From Ligula intestinalis (Eukaryota; Platyhelminthes; Cestoda; Diphyllobothriidea; Diphyllobothriidae), in the NCBI GenBank assembly GCA_036362985.1, contig JAYGXS010000003.1:38458495-38522494 (forward strand): a DNA stretch of 64,000 bases, read 5' to 3'. A model generated the notes under the pieces. It saw nothing but the letters and a program-made list of their open reading frames with translations, ran no database searches and was not told the DNA's origin. Shown one piece after another: positions 53,990 to 64,000 of this stretch; within the stretch, counting starts at the first letter, position 1; every line of letters starts with the position of its first letter. Both the position numbers and the translations under genes were made by a program.

Positions 53990-54060
53990 GTTGCTTTCTC
54001 ATCTCTGAAGATGGACTCCTGCAAGAGTTCGAAAGCTAAGAACAATAAACCAATTGATCT
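53990..54060 (+). ncRNA. Hammerhead-like core in inverted PLE-B end
   Basis: CTGAAGA (54005-54011), one unpaired T, a 6-pair stem II GGACTC/GAGTTC (one G-U) with loop CTGCAA, and GAAA (54031-54034). GCTAAGAAC follows; stem III has decayed. Better paired than its partner at 50538-50567. Confidence 0.6.
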
Positions 54061-54126
54061 GCTGCTCGACACGCCTTCTTCCTCGTCCATGCAAATTCCT
54101 GGATTGCGAACTTTCTCATTCATTCG

Positions 54127-54392
54127 GTAGTCAAGATTATTCCAGAATATCTGGAAGCAAACCATGCGGTAGGAATATTCCGGAAAGACCGGAGCCTTAT
54201 AAATATGCCGGAGTTTACAGACTAAAGGACGACTCCGACGGTCCAGCAGGATACACAAGATCGGACAGTCATCTAAGCCCCCCAGTCTTTATGTGCGGTT
54301 GAATAAAGCCATTGCGTATCAGGGCTGCCCCTTGCCTTCTTCTACCTATTAGTCGGGTTTGAAATACCGGGCTGTGACTACTGGCGACGCCC
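54127..54392 (+). mobile_element. 3' LTR, second part
   Basis: Begins with the duplicated GTAGTCAAGATTA and continues the LTR ('ttccagaatatctgg', 'aagaccggagcc', TATA-like CTTATAAATATG, 'gaataaagccattg', 'gccccttgccttcttctacc') to 'tactggcgacgc', after which flanking DNA begins. Confidence 0.85.
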
Positions 54393-55579
54393 AACTAACT
54401 GTGCTTTAACAACTACAATCCACGTGCTTGATCTGTGCAAGGCACCCTAAATTATAGTGCAAATAGTATGTAGCGCAAACTTCACAGGCTAGCTTCAGCG
54501 GTTTATGTGACCTTACTACAGTGCCCCAATTAAAACTGAAACAAGACCTTATACCTCAAGTTTTTGTGACCGAAATCTCTTATGTGAGTTAAATCATCGC
54601 ATATAATATAAGTCTGTTTCCATATTCTCCTGCGTCACAAATTTTTCCTCCTGACATGCTTCAAACGCTCTCAGCACAGGCCATCCGTCTTGAATATACT
54701 CCCCCTCCCCCCTCCCCCCTAAGGGCGACAGTTTTCTCCTTAAAATTTCCCAAATGGCATTGAAATGCCTAGAATTTCTAAGCAATGACTTAGGAGTTTT
54801 TCACTGTCGACCTTTTTTTACCCAGTTCCATTTATTGGCAACGCCATTCTTTTGAAATGCTCTGCTGAAACAATCCATTCCAGAACCGTTCTGCACTAAT
54901 AGGGAGTTCAAAGGTTGTTACATATAGTGCCCTTACGAAACCCTGACCTGACCTGAACCTGACCTGATCTTTAGGCAAAATAAAGTTGGCCGGCAACTTA
55001 AAATATCCCTAGCCCCAGGATCCTGTCGTACGGGACCGGTGATAATAGGCGATTAATCGTTGCGTCAATAGATATATTAGAACTTGGAGCGTGTAAAAGC
55101 AGAAAATAATCTGAATAATTATTCAAATAACAAACTGCTCAGCGCGTGATAATTAAAGTTAAAAATATAACCCATAAGAAATAAGAACTGTGCAACAGTA
55201 CCCGCAAATAGGTTTCACACTTATACAGACTTCATACCGAAATTTACAGATTTAAGTATAACCATGAAAGCTAAGCTTTTCACCATTTTTTAAAACTTTC
55301 AATGCTTTCTTATGCATTTGGACTGATACTGAGGGGGATAAACTGCAAGATATCTGCATGCCGCTTAAAAAATAAAACTGAATTAATAATTAAATGAAAT
55401 TTAATTATAACTAAAGCAAAGTAAATAATAACTGATCAACTAATAAAACTAAAACTAGCCGCGGGAATCTAACGATATTCGTGTTAAGGAGTGCAGTAGT
55501 AAGCACAACTTATCCTACTTAAACGCCTGTGGTAGTTATTTATGTATAATTGTCTAATGTTGACGGGCAACTTTATTCG
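54393..55579. other. Unassigned sequence
   Basis: C-rich tract at 54700-54722; tandem 'cctgacctgaa/cctgacctg' at 54945-54970; an A-rich degenerate tract at 55370-55460 like that at 13.7-13.96 kb. No gene recognised. Confidence 0.45.
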
Positions 55580-55660
55580 GACCAATCTTTGTTGGTAGAG
55601 CGGATCACCTGGATTTAGGATTCTCATTCTCTGGGTTCACATCTTTAGTTCAGGTGACTA
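55580..55660 (+). mobile_element. tRNA-like pol III promoter remnant
   Basis: A-box-like TTGTTGGTAGAGCGG (55589-55603) and B-box-like GGTTCACATC (55634-55643), about 31 bases apart. Cloverleaf ends are not preserved. Likely a SINE head; the body is not recognised. Confidence 0.4.
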
Positions 55661-55849
55661 GAATTATTGATGGGTGGTAAACCTTGCACCACGCTTTCTG
55701 ATCTGGGAAATGTAGCATGTAACAAGTATGGAAAAAGAGGGTGGATGAAGATATTGCAGCATAAAAAGCAGATTTATCTTCAGAAGTGATATACATAAAT
55801 AAATTAATAACATAGTAATTCATTTAACCTTGTTATTAAAAAGACGGTG

Positions 55850-56040
55850 GCCTCAGCAGGATCCGAACCGAAGCCAGCAAAGGAAAGGCTTTGGTACAGT
55901 CGATGAGCTAGACAACTGAGATACAAGTCTATCACCGGGAGAATGGGGTTAATCGCACGTGGGTCAGTTTAGTTGACTAAATAATGATATTTACTGGGTG
56001 AACCCGTTCAAGTCTACTTTATATGGGAGTTAAGGTCGTT
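55850..56040 (-). mobile_element. tRNA-headed SINE remnant
   Basis: On the minus strand: an A-box-like TATCTCAGTTGTCTAGC (about 55922-55906) and B-box GGTTCGGATCC (55869-55859). Upstream body words ('gacccacgtgcgattaaccc', 'gtcaactaaa') resemble the body of the 20 kb and 47.8 kb units, so it may be a diverged member. Confidence 0.5.
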
Positions 56041-56459
56041 ATTGAAATATTATCCTGAACTTAGTGATAGTTATAACAATATTTATAACTTTATTTTGTA
56101 ATGTGATGCATAACGTATAGTAGGCTATAAGGGCTGGGTGAGGCAACTGCAGTGATGAGAAGACCTCATGCTTATTCCTTAGAATCCAATAGTTTGAATT
56201 AGTTTGTGCGTGGGCGTATACTCGTGAGCCTATAGATGTGCATAGCATTCCAAATTCGAGTGTCGTTCGTCTCTATATATGATACAGTAACTAGCAATGC
56301 GTGCTTCCAATTAGTTTTGAAATGACATTCAGTCTTCAGGGTGAGCGAGCTATCCGCTGCCTCACGAATGTCAAGCTGTCAGACTTCACCTTCGGATTTA
56401 ACGCCCTCGTCCGTAAACAAACGATCTATTGAAATCAAAAGAGTAATATTTTTATAGTT
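56041..56459. other. Unassigned sequence
   Basis: Nothing recognised. Confidence 0.45.
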
Positions 56460-59150
56460 ATTTCAATAATTTACTAGATAAGGTGTTGAAATTTGGGGTT
56501 AAAAGTCAAAAGGCAATTATCCAGGCGTCTCTTGAATATACTCACATTGGAGGAATGCACAACATACGTTGGCAAACAGCTCCACTGACGAATGACTCTG
56601 AGAGAAAAAGGATGAGTGTTGATTTTTTCGGTACTGTTCCTGGTAAACAGACCCGCTGAAATGCTTTTTGGATTCCACTTCAAATCATTTTCCCACTTGA
56701 CATCCTGATGAGCTCCCCTTAGTAAACGAGACGTTGCCATGTGTCAACTCGGTCTTGCCTGTTGTGGACGGGAAAGAGCTCGAAAGCAGTCAAGTGCTGC
56801 TGGTACATCAACTGTTTTATTTCGGGAACAGCCTTCGTAGCACATCGTTGGGCACCTTCAAGAATCCCTATATCATTCCGAAGCCAAGGCCACCAAGTTT
56901 GGGCTACATATTTTATATGCAGCTACCTGAATTCACCCTTTACTTTGTCAAAGATATCTCCATTCAAATTAGCGAATATTTATGATACAGCACTCATAGT
57001 AGACATTGTTCTGGCTGCCACTTTGAAGGACTGAGTTGTGACATTTAAGTCATCTTCAAGAAGTACGCCAAGGTCTTTTTGCTTATTTACGGTTTTAAGT
57101 GATTTGGTTCCCAGGATAAATTGTTGCGAGAGTGCATTGTTCCGGCGTTTTTTCGACAACATTTGCATTACCACACGCTTTTGGGGATTGAAATTCATTC
57201 ATCAGTTCTCGCTCCATGCGTACAGTTGATCCACGTCCTCTTGTGGTACCTGGGAGTCACTTTCATCTTTTATCGCTCTCCACTGTTTAAGAATATCTGA
57301 AAAGCGTGCAACATCTAAATTCGCTTCTTGTACTAGGTCACTCACGCATTTGATGAACGGAAGTGCCCCAATAACAGAGCCTTGCGGGACGCCACTTTTA
57401 ACAGGCACCCGTTCTTAACAGTAGCCCCTCACAGTTACTTTTGTCTACGATGGTTTAAGAAATCTTAAAATCAAGTTCAGAAACTTTCCTGTTAACTCTA
57501 AATCTGACAAATTTCAAATGAGGTGCTCATGTGAAATGAAATCCAACTCCTTGCTGCACTTGAACTACATGACATCTGGTGGATGTCCCTCATTCATAGC
57601 CTTTGAGCAATATTCGGGTGACATAGGAAGGCTTGTTAGACAGGATCTCATTGCACAGAAACCATGTTGATTTGAGCTGATATGGCAACAGACCGAATTC
57701 AGTGACATAAGTGCTTTTTGGCTATCCTTCCCATCATCCTACATTAACTGCATGTCAAGCTACCCGCCGGTAATTGATGGGATATAGCCATTATAGTCCT
57801 TTATGGATGGGAACGATATTTGCCAACCTGCATGAGTCAGGACATTTATCAGCTTCGAGTGAGTTTTGAAAGATTTCACCGAGTAGTTCTACCAATTTGT
57901 GAGGTAGTTGACGTCAGATTACACCGGCAATCTCATCCGATTCAGAGGATCTAGCCGGATCCAATTTTTGAAACTCTGCAAAAACTAACTGCGGTCCGAA
58001 TAATACTGTATTCATATGTGAGTTGTTTAAGATATGTAACAGAGAACAGGATCGGAGAGGTGTTTCCGTCGTATTGACAACTTGGAAAAATTCTGACAGA
58101 AGCTCTGCCTTTTGAGGGTCATCACTTAGAATTTGGCTAGACGATCTTGGTTCTTTCTATTACTTCTGATATATGCATATAATGCTTTGGTGTTTTATGG
58201 TGACCATAAGAAGCACGTGCTTCATGGATAAACTTTTTGTATAAATTGCGTTGTTGCCTACAATCCAGATGTTTTTTCGGGCTCCTTTTTATAGAATTAA
58301 TTTTCACTTGCGCTTTTTTCGAATATCCCTATGTACTACTTTTGTCAGCCATTTCAATCTGTTTCCGATCAAATGTTTCGTGACATGACAGTACAGTCAG
58401 TTCACGTGTTTCATGCTTAATTTTAAAGGTTCTCGAACATCCATCGCAATGTTTCCGTCCATAGCGTGCATCTTATCCTCTATTTCTTCGCCTTTACGCT
58501 ACCCTGCAAGACATCATTTAACAGCATTGAATTTCCTCCGGGGACTGCTATGAGTGCTGCTTTCCACAACAATGTCATATGGTCACTAGAGGTCAACTTA
58601 AATTTGTTTCGTCAGTATATCTTTTAATTTTAGTACTCGGAAGAGCACTGTCAATTAAAAAACGGGATAAGCTCACAAAAACGTCTTGCAGCGAATAAGC
58701 AAACTTGTGCAGTTTTTAATTTATTCATAGTATCTCAGCTTATGGGCGATGCCAAATGATACGACGCAGTTAAACAAATTAACACGCCAGAGCCACGAAC
58801 TGAATGCTTAAAAGTGCGCTCGAAGTTAACCAAGCTTGTCTGTATTGTCAGTAAGCTGCCTACACACTCTTTTCAGCCAGGGTGCTGTCCTAACGAAATG
58901 ATGCTTCGCATTTTCGGTCTCTGAGAAGTGCAGTGCATTGCCGCGAAGTTACAACCGACGAATATGAAAGGCGCTCTGGGTCGTTTACAATATCAACATA
59001 CAATATGCTCTTTGACTTGTGACAGAAGTGATATGTTCTAGAATGAATTATATGAAGGATTTGACTACTGTTTGGAATGTAAACAAGTATAAATAGCATT
59101 TTCAAGACGCTATTCGATCCAGTTCTAAAAAACGGTTGTCTCCGTGGGTT
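56460..59150 (-). mobile_element. CR1-like LINE remnant: endonuclease to RT C-terminus
   Basis: Minus-strand order, many stops and shifts: endonuclease-like VYIPNSSQILHIIHS and KSKSILYVDIVNDPERL (about 59090-58960); YKKFIHEARASYGHHKTPK (near 58245-58190); LDPARSSESDEIAGVI (57965-57920); SGVPQGSVIGALPF (about 57390-57350). The catalytic FADD is replaced by FSDI near 57300. It continues with NWRMNFNPQK-type and KQKDLGVLLEDDLNV blocks (57195-57040) and the end SLRVIRQWSCLP...FKRRLDN (56610-56500). Clearly dead. Longest LINE copy in the window. Confidence 0.8.
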
Positions 59151-59164
59151 TAGAACGCGCGAGA

Positions 59165-60680
59165 GCAACTGGAAGATTTTAATAAAGTTGTAATTCGTAG
59201 GTCAGGGGACTACAGCTTCGGCTACACACAACCATTTCCCTTGCTCTCAGATGTTCGAATCCCACCGGAGCCGATCGTCGTTGCTGCAGACACTGACTTC
59301 GGGCTGACATCCCGTAAACTGTTATCCAATGGGTTTCAAAAGATCATCGTGCACGCATCTCCCTCGGAAGGAAACTATGACTAAGTCAATGAGAACGCAT
59401 TAACTATTATCTTTGCTGTTAAGAATTTTCACAAGCTGCTGTGCGACCGTCGTTTTACATTGCTGTCAATATTCGGTTCGAGGAAAGGCACTCCCAGCTG
59501 TTCAGCCAACGGCTCCTAGCGGCTAGCTGTGCCAATTTTTCCTGCGTCAAACATAACTACATGCGGCTTTTTCCTGTCTGACTGTTTGGTGATTCTAGGT
59601 CCATTTTGACCCACTGCACTGCGCCAATTTCATGCTACTTCTCCTCGTATCATACCTGTGAGGCCTACTTGTTGGGTATTGACCTTTATATCAACACTGA
59701 TCTTGATATCAACAGCATACATAGATGCCACATCGCCAACCGAATATATCCCGGTGACCGCCGTAGCGGACCATGGTCACGTGAGCATATTGATTTTGCT
59801 TACCTATTTGACGGAGCCTCATAATTTATTTTGGTCGAGACCTACGCAAAGTGGTCCGGGGTTGCGCAGATTAGTCTAGCTACCGTAAATGCCACTTCTA
59901 CTTTCCTACATCGCACCTTTACTCAGCATGCTCTGAAGGTAGTTAAATTTTCAGCTAACGGTTCATTTCGACAGCATTGGAGGAGTTTTCGCCTCTACTT
60001 TCTCCCAGCCCTGAAATCCTCATTTTAGCAGGTAGGTGGAGCGGTTTCTTGACACGTTAAAGGGTGTTCTCTTGAAAGCTTATGAGGTAAGACCACAGAC
60101 GAGTTAATCCAGGCGTTCCCGTTTTTGTGCCAGACTACTGTGAACCTGGGATTCACTGGTGATAATTCTGCTGCCCAAATTTTGATTGACCGAAAACTGC
60201 TTACCAAGTTCCATGCAATTGTCCTTATTGGTTTAAAATCCATGCCTCTCGCAGAAAATATCCCATCAGAGCACTCGTCTTCGTTTGCAATTCTCTGACT
60301 GGTTGGCCAGACTGGAATGAGGTGACCGTAGCAGCGCACCGATGCACTATCTGGTTCCGCTTCCATTTTGATGATGACATCTAAGTTCGTCACCACAACC
60401 GGACCCGACAACGATATCGCAGTAGCGCCACCGTACCTTAATTACTGTCCTCTCTTCCTCTCGAAATCTTGTTGGGCAACAGATCAGCCAGTTTCCGAAA
60501 CCTTTACTGTACCTTCTTCAGATGTACCGCCTCAGGTATTCGTTGCAGACTGTAGACTGAGAACTGCTTCCAAGAGGCTGGATAAACCGTGTGCACCGAC
60601 GAGCGCAGTTGACACAGGTTATTCTGCGCCAGAATTGGTGCTGATCTTCATGAATAGAAGGTGCTGGAAATAACCACATT
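59165..60680 (+). mobile_element. Ty3/gypsy pol remnant: RNase H and integrase
   Basis: The + strand in broken frames: PEPIVVAADTDFG (59263 on) and ALTIIFAVKNFHKLLCDRRF (59398-59458) match gypsy RNase H. Integrase follows: PWSREHIDFAYLFDGAS at 59773-59820 (catalytic-core style W-x-x-x-H-x-D-F-A), then VETYAKWSGVAQISLATVNA, and LIDRKLLTKFHAIV with PLAENIP near 60180-60270. The last recognisable block is WFRFHFDDD/VRHHNRTR (60340-60400). No LTR identified on either side. Inactive by many stops. Confidence 0.75.
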
Positions 60681-61559
60681 ACCCAAAAGAGTCAGTTTAT
60701 CTTACTGGAAAACATATACGTTCTTCTCCTTACGTGTGAACTGCATGTTGACCATGTGCTAAATGCATGATGGCGACAGTCTTGCCATTGACTGTGGTTA
60801 TTACATAGAGAAACACTGTGCCAAGAGCTTTATATATTTTTAACTTGCTGTTGGCTGGATTTTAAATGAGTACCGAAGACTTTGACAAAGTGTGATTCAA
60901 AATAACGGATAAAAACTGATGTGCTTAGCAGATTTATTGCAACCGGTCTTGTTATTCCCACTTCAACGCTGCCCCGACTGGTCTGTAGTAATATCCGTTC
61001 TGTTTACAGTGCTAGTGTTGCGACACCTGTGACTAATTCTCCTCCACCAGTTCGCGTAAACTTAACTTTTACCACCAAAATTCAGAGAAAGTTGTGTAGG
61101 CTGGAGACGAATGCATCAGCTCGTGTAGGTTGGTAAATTCCATACGTCGGAGTTTCAAACCTATGCATTTCGTCTTGACTGAAAGTTTGTAGTGATGGCG
61201 ACAACGACGATGTCAATGGTTATTCACCTTTCTGAATTGACTGCACTGAGAATACAGGAGGCCAAGATGCCTCTAATACAGAAATGGTGATAACAGGGGG
61301 GTTAATGGGTGAGGTAAAGGAAGAAGCCAGACAGTTTTTTTATGTACGCAGACGTGCGATTATCTACACTTACGTCATTTGCGGGGCCTGGATGCAAATG
61401 GCTCGCGCGACGGGCGTGTGCATCAATGCGGGCCATCACACCCCCACGCGAGACATTTTTATGAGTGTGCAGGCAGGTTAAAGCGTACCCTGTCTTAATC
61501 TAGTTCCCATTTTGTTAATGTACATCTCCAGCGTAGCCTAATAATGAGACGAAACTGAG
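60681..61559. other. Unassigned sequence
   Basis: Small open frames (for example 60921-61136 and 61284-61481 on +) without known motifs. The second may belong with the repeat that follows. Confidence 0.4.
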
Positions 61560-61745
61560 CTTGTTTAGCTGCCTCAGCAAAGCAGCAGCGCAGGATGTGT
61601 GGGCTCTTTAAATTGAGCTGCCATTTTTTCCTCCTTCCATTCTCATGTAAATGTTCTTCTTTATGCGTCGGTTGGCCTACTTCGCCCATTATAAAATGAT
61701 TTGTATTCCTCTTCGTATATTTGAAGTACAATGAGGTCATCAATG
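61560..61745 (-). repeat. Repeat copy, inverted relative to 63048-63190
   Basis: The reverse complement shares with 63048-63190 the ordered words 'atgacctcattgta', 'gcgaagtaggccaaccga', 'agaacattta' and 'gaatg.agg.gg.aa'. About 1.3 kb separates the two. No coding capacity recognised. Confidence 0.75.
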
Positions 61746-63047
61746 CACGACGCTAGCGCTGCTGTGAAGACAGTCCAACTTGGCCTATAGTTGATGACGT
61801 TTTCCACGATGTCGACAAATGCAGTCATTGACGATTATGGATTGCTTTTGATTTCCCGTTGTTGTGAGTTTGCGTGCCTTATTTTATTCCTTGTGAATAG
61901 AGGATTTTTTTGTTGAAAATTTTGAATGGTGTTTTCAAAATAAAGGGTATCTCTCTCGCTATCTCCTATCAATTTCATCCACACTTATAGGAAAATCAAT
62001 GCCCATAAAATCTGTGCAGTAAGAATGGCCTTGTAAGGATGTTTAAATTGAAGCTCCCTACAAAGGTGCACCAACCAAAGTTTTAACTCAGTGAACCGAG
62101 CTCGAACTTGCGTGACATAAAATCTATGCAGACGCGAGCATGCTGCTAATTACATCCGCTGCGCACCAGAGAACTACTGTAGCCACAAGTCTAACACCGT
62201 TAGACTAACGCTTCAGGGCGACTTCAAAGTCTCGAAATGTATTTTTCCTTCTGCACAGATGATTCCGAATTCGCTGACCAAGAACCTTTTCGCTTTTATA
62301 AGATACTTGCATAACCAGTTCTTCGGTCTTATTTTTAATACGTTGCACTGGCCTGGTCATCATACTTTGCCCGCGAACTAAGTCTCTGGGGGCTAAATAC
62401 CAATCAACGCCGTTTATCACCTTGCTGCATTATCCGTCAACTGCGCAATACTCTCGATGACGCAATTTCCCTGTTCTCCACTACAGGCATCTCAATGCCG
62501 AGCTCATCTGAATGTGCTAGATAGTTCGTGGAATGGATAATACGGGTTCTGATTTATTGCTCCATAATAACCACAACCGTCTAGCTTATGAGTGAAAACA
62601 CTACCGAATTTTATCCAGATGAGTAACTGGCATGCAATTGCTATTTTATAGCGGAAGGGGATTATTCGACGCAGGCAGACATTATCAAACCTAAATTTAT
62701 GCATAGGGTTGAGGACGAACGTGAAAGCCAATAGCACAAACATGTTATCTGTGCTCATTCAGAACTGTATCACGCTTATTACATCCTAATCAAATTAAGG
62801 GTTCAACAAGAGAGAGACTTACGCTTTATTTTGAAAAAATCATTCCAAAACTTTCAGCAAAAACATCCTCCAAAATGTATAAAATTAGGTGCACAAGCTT
62901 ACAACACCGGAGAATCAACAGTTATCCATAATAGCCAATGACTGTAATTTTCGGCATCGTTGATAAATATTCTTGGAATATTCGGCAAATATGGGCCGAA
63001 TTGGGCCACCTTCAAAACGGCGCTAATGTCGTGACCTCCTACACTCA
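61746..63047. other. Spacer between inverted repeat copies
   Basis: No recognisable gene. A minus-strand open frame at 62205-62420 is basic but matches nothing I know. Possibly the interior of an element whose ends are the two repeat copies. Confidence 0.35.
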
Positions 63048-63190
63048 TGACCTCATTGTAGTTCAACTAAGGTGTATAAATGGCGAAGTAGGCCAACCGA
63101 TGCGTACATAAGAACATTTATATACGAATGAAGGGGGGAAATTGTGGATCAATTTGTAAAGCCCTCCATCAAGCAAGCTCCATAACAGGT
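63048..63190 (+). repeat. Repeat copy, inverted relative to 61560-61745
   Basis: See the partner copy. The similarity starts at 'tgacctcattgtagttcaac' and fades near 63190. Confidence 0.75.
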
Positions 63191-64000
63191 CACGACCCTT
63201 ACTAAAGTCATTAAATTCTGCGTATTTCACCATTCTTGCATTTATTTAATGCTTTCGGAAAAAATATTGGTTCAGTAAAGTCGTATAAGTTCCAAAGCTT
63301 CATTTATTTTACCTTTAATGACGATGGAGTTGGTTTTTGGTCAATCACTCGAGTCCCAAGCAGCGAAAATGTTGAAATGCTGATTTTATACAATAATATC
63401 GCATGAGAATAGCATTGAGACACCAACGTCGAGCGGACTGCTGAAGCCAACTCAGCCACTTCATCTTCAAATAATTTTTCTAAATAAGTCCTCCAAATTT
63501 GTTCATTTACCTTTGTGTATATCATAACTTTATGGAGTTGTAGCGACTTCGTATTCTGAGCCACGCTTTGCTCACATGCCTGTAGGACATGGCTCGCGTG
63601 TCTGGCTCTCGTGTCCACCAGCCCGTGCGCGCCAGACGTTGTCAAACTTCCGATCAAAGTCACGGAAGTGTTTGGTTCTGACTGGCCAACTACTTCTCAA
63701 GGCCAGTTCGCAAAGGACCTTAGTCTGGTGACTGCTTACGCTCAGAAACTCCCGGAGCCGGTGACCTTATGGTTGGTTGTAAACATCCGGACCCGGTGAC
63801 TACTTCCGCCGGAATGCGACTCTGGGCTCCGGCCCGCTCATGGCTGGACTGCAATCGTCCGGGAATCAACCTATTCCTTCTGCATTTAATTAAATTATCC
63901 GTAACACTCTGGCCTTTCACGCCTTATCTTATTTACTAGTTTATAACTGTTGGGATACGTTCTATCATCTATTAGCCGGCCGCACTACCTCGTATCCCAC
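63191..64000. other. Unassigned sequence
   Basis: Bases 63590-63850 are more GC-rich with open frames on both strands (+ 63611-63799; - 63720-63920), but no family was recognised and no splice sites decide. Confidence 0.35.

Larger units (their letters stand above)
50485..54126 (-). mobile_element. Penelope-like element (family B) with inverted ends, 13-bp TSD
   Basis: The insertion is bounded by GTAGTCAAGATTA at 50472-50484 and 54127-54139, a perfect 13-bp target duplication of LTR sequence. The ends are inverted: 'gacgagaaagaaggcgtgtc' at the left and its near-complement ending at 54087 on the right. Homology extends through a hammerhead core and C-rich tract to about 50805 on the left and 53815 on the right. 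A further 39 bases (54088-54126) lie outside the right arm. RT and endonuclease are on the minus strand with frameshifts and stops, and a LINE interrupts them at 51537-52701. Without the LINE the copy is ~2.5 kb. Confidence 0.9.

Noticed and set aside
59240..59262. B-box-like GTTCGAATCCC suggesting a SINE or tRNA
   Set aside because: It runs directly into gypsy RNase H coding sequence (PIVVAAD) and has no spaced A-box.
59606..59879. Overlapping + strand open frames as independent small genes
   Set aside because: They are pieces of the decayed gypsy integrase in shifted frames.
1..64000. CRISPR arrays, prokaryotic operons, rRNA, spliced-leader RNA
   Set aside because: No spaced direct-repeat arrays, ribosome-binding sites or conserved rRNA/SL sequences were recognised; the window is eukaryotic.

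Overview
This is eukaryotic, metazoan DNA. It holds a two-exon channel gene with GT/AG splice sites, tRNA-like pol III promoter remnants, and several retroelement classes typical of invertebrate genomes: Penelope-like elements (PLEs), CR1-like LINEs and Ty3/gypsy. The mix of several PLE families, hammerhead-bearing repeats and an AT-rich background reminds me of parasitic flatworms. That is an inference from repeat style, not a demonstrated identification.

Only one host gene is clear: a DEG/ENaC (amiloride-sensitive sodium channel family) subunit on the + strand, with exon 1 at 14738-15283 and exon 2 at 17521-19086. The splice phase is 0 and the intron is 2.24 kb. Everything else I recognise is repetitive. 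Much of 20-30 kb and 36-40 kb is AT-rich sequence with nothing I can assign.

Layout: 2.0-4.8 kb has a PLE tail, a mariner-like transposon remnant with inverted ends, and a PLE endonuclease fragment. 6.0-10.7 kb has a truncated PLE reverse transcriptase ending in an assembly gap, then a PLE with an uninterrupted 869-codon ORF preceded by two tandem ~366-bp repeats, each with a hammerhead-ribozyme-like core. 12 kb has a hammerhead core and a tRNA-headed SINE carrying another. 14.7-19.1 kb is the channel gene. 30.4-36.0 kb has the best hammerhead fold, a 64-bp-arm palindrome made of PLE ends, a tRNA-headed inverted element and a ~390-bp-arm inverted repeat. 40-47 kb has two PLE endonuclease remnants, a solo LTR and a LINE remnant. 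49.1-54.4 kb is a three-level nest: a small LTR element, whose 3' LTR is split by a PLE with inverted ends and a 13-bp target duplication, and that PLE is split by a CR1-like LINE. 56.5-60.7 kb has a long LINE remnant abutting a decayed gypsy pol.

The unifying theme is self-cleaving RNA. I count about a dozen CUGANGA/stem II/GAAA hammerhead-like cores, intact to decayed, on both strands. They sit in tandem PLE leader repeats, PLE 3' tails, inverted PLE ends, a tRNA-derived SINE and possibly a DNA transposon. Hammerheads in PLEs and in SINE-like schistosome repeats are established knowledge. The variety of contexts here, the inverted-end structures and the tRNA-headed palindromic elements are what deserve follow-up.
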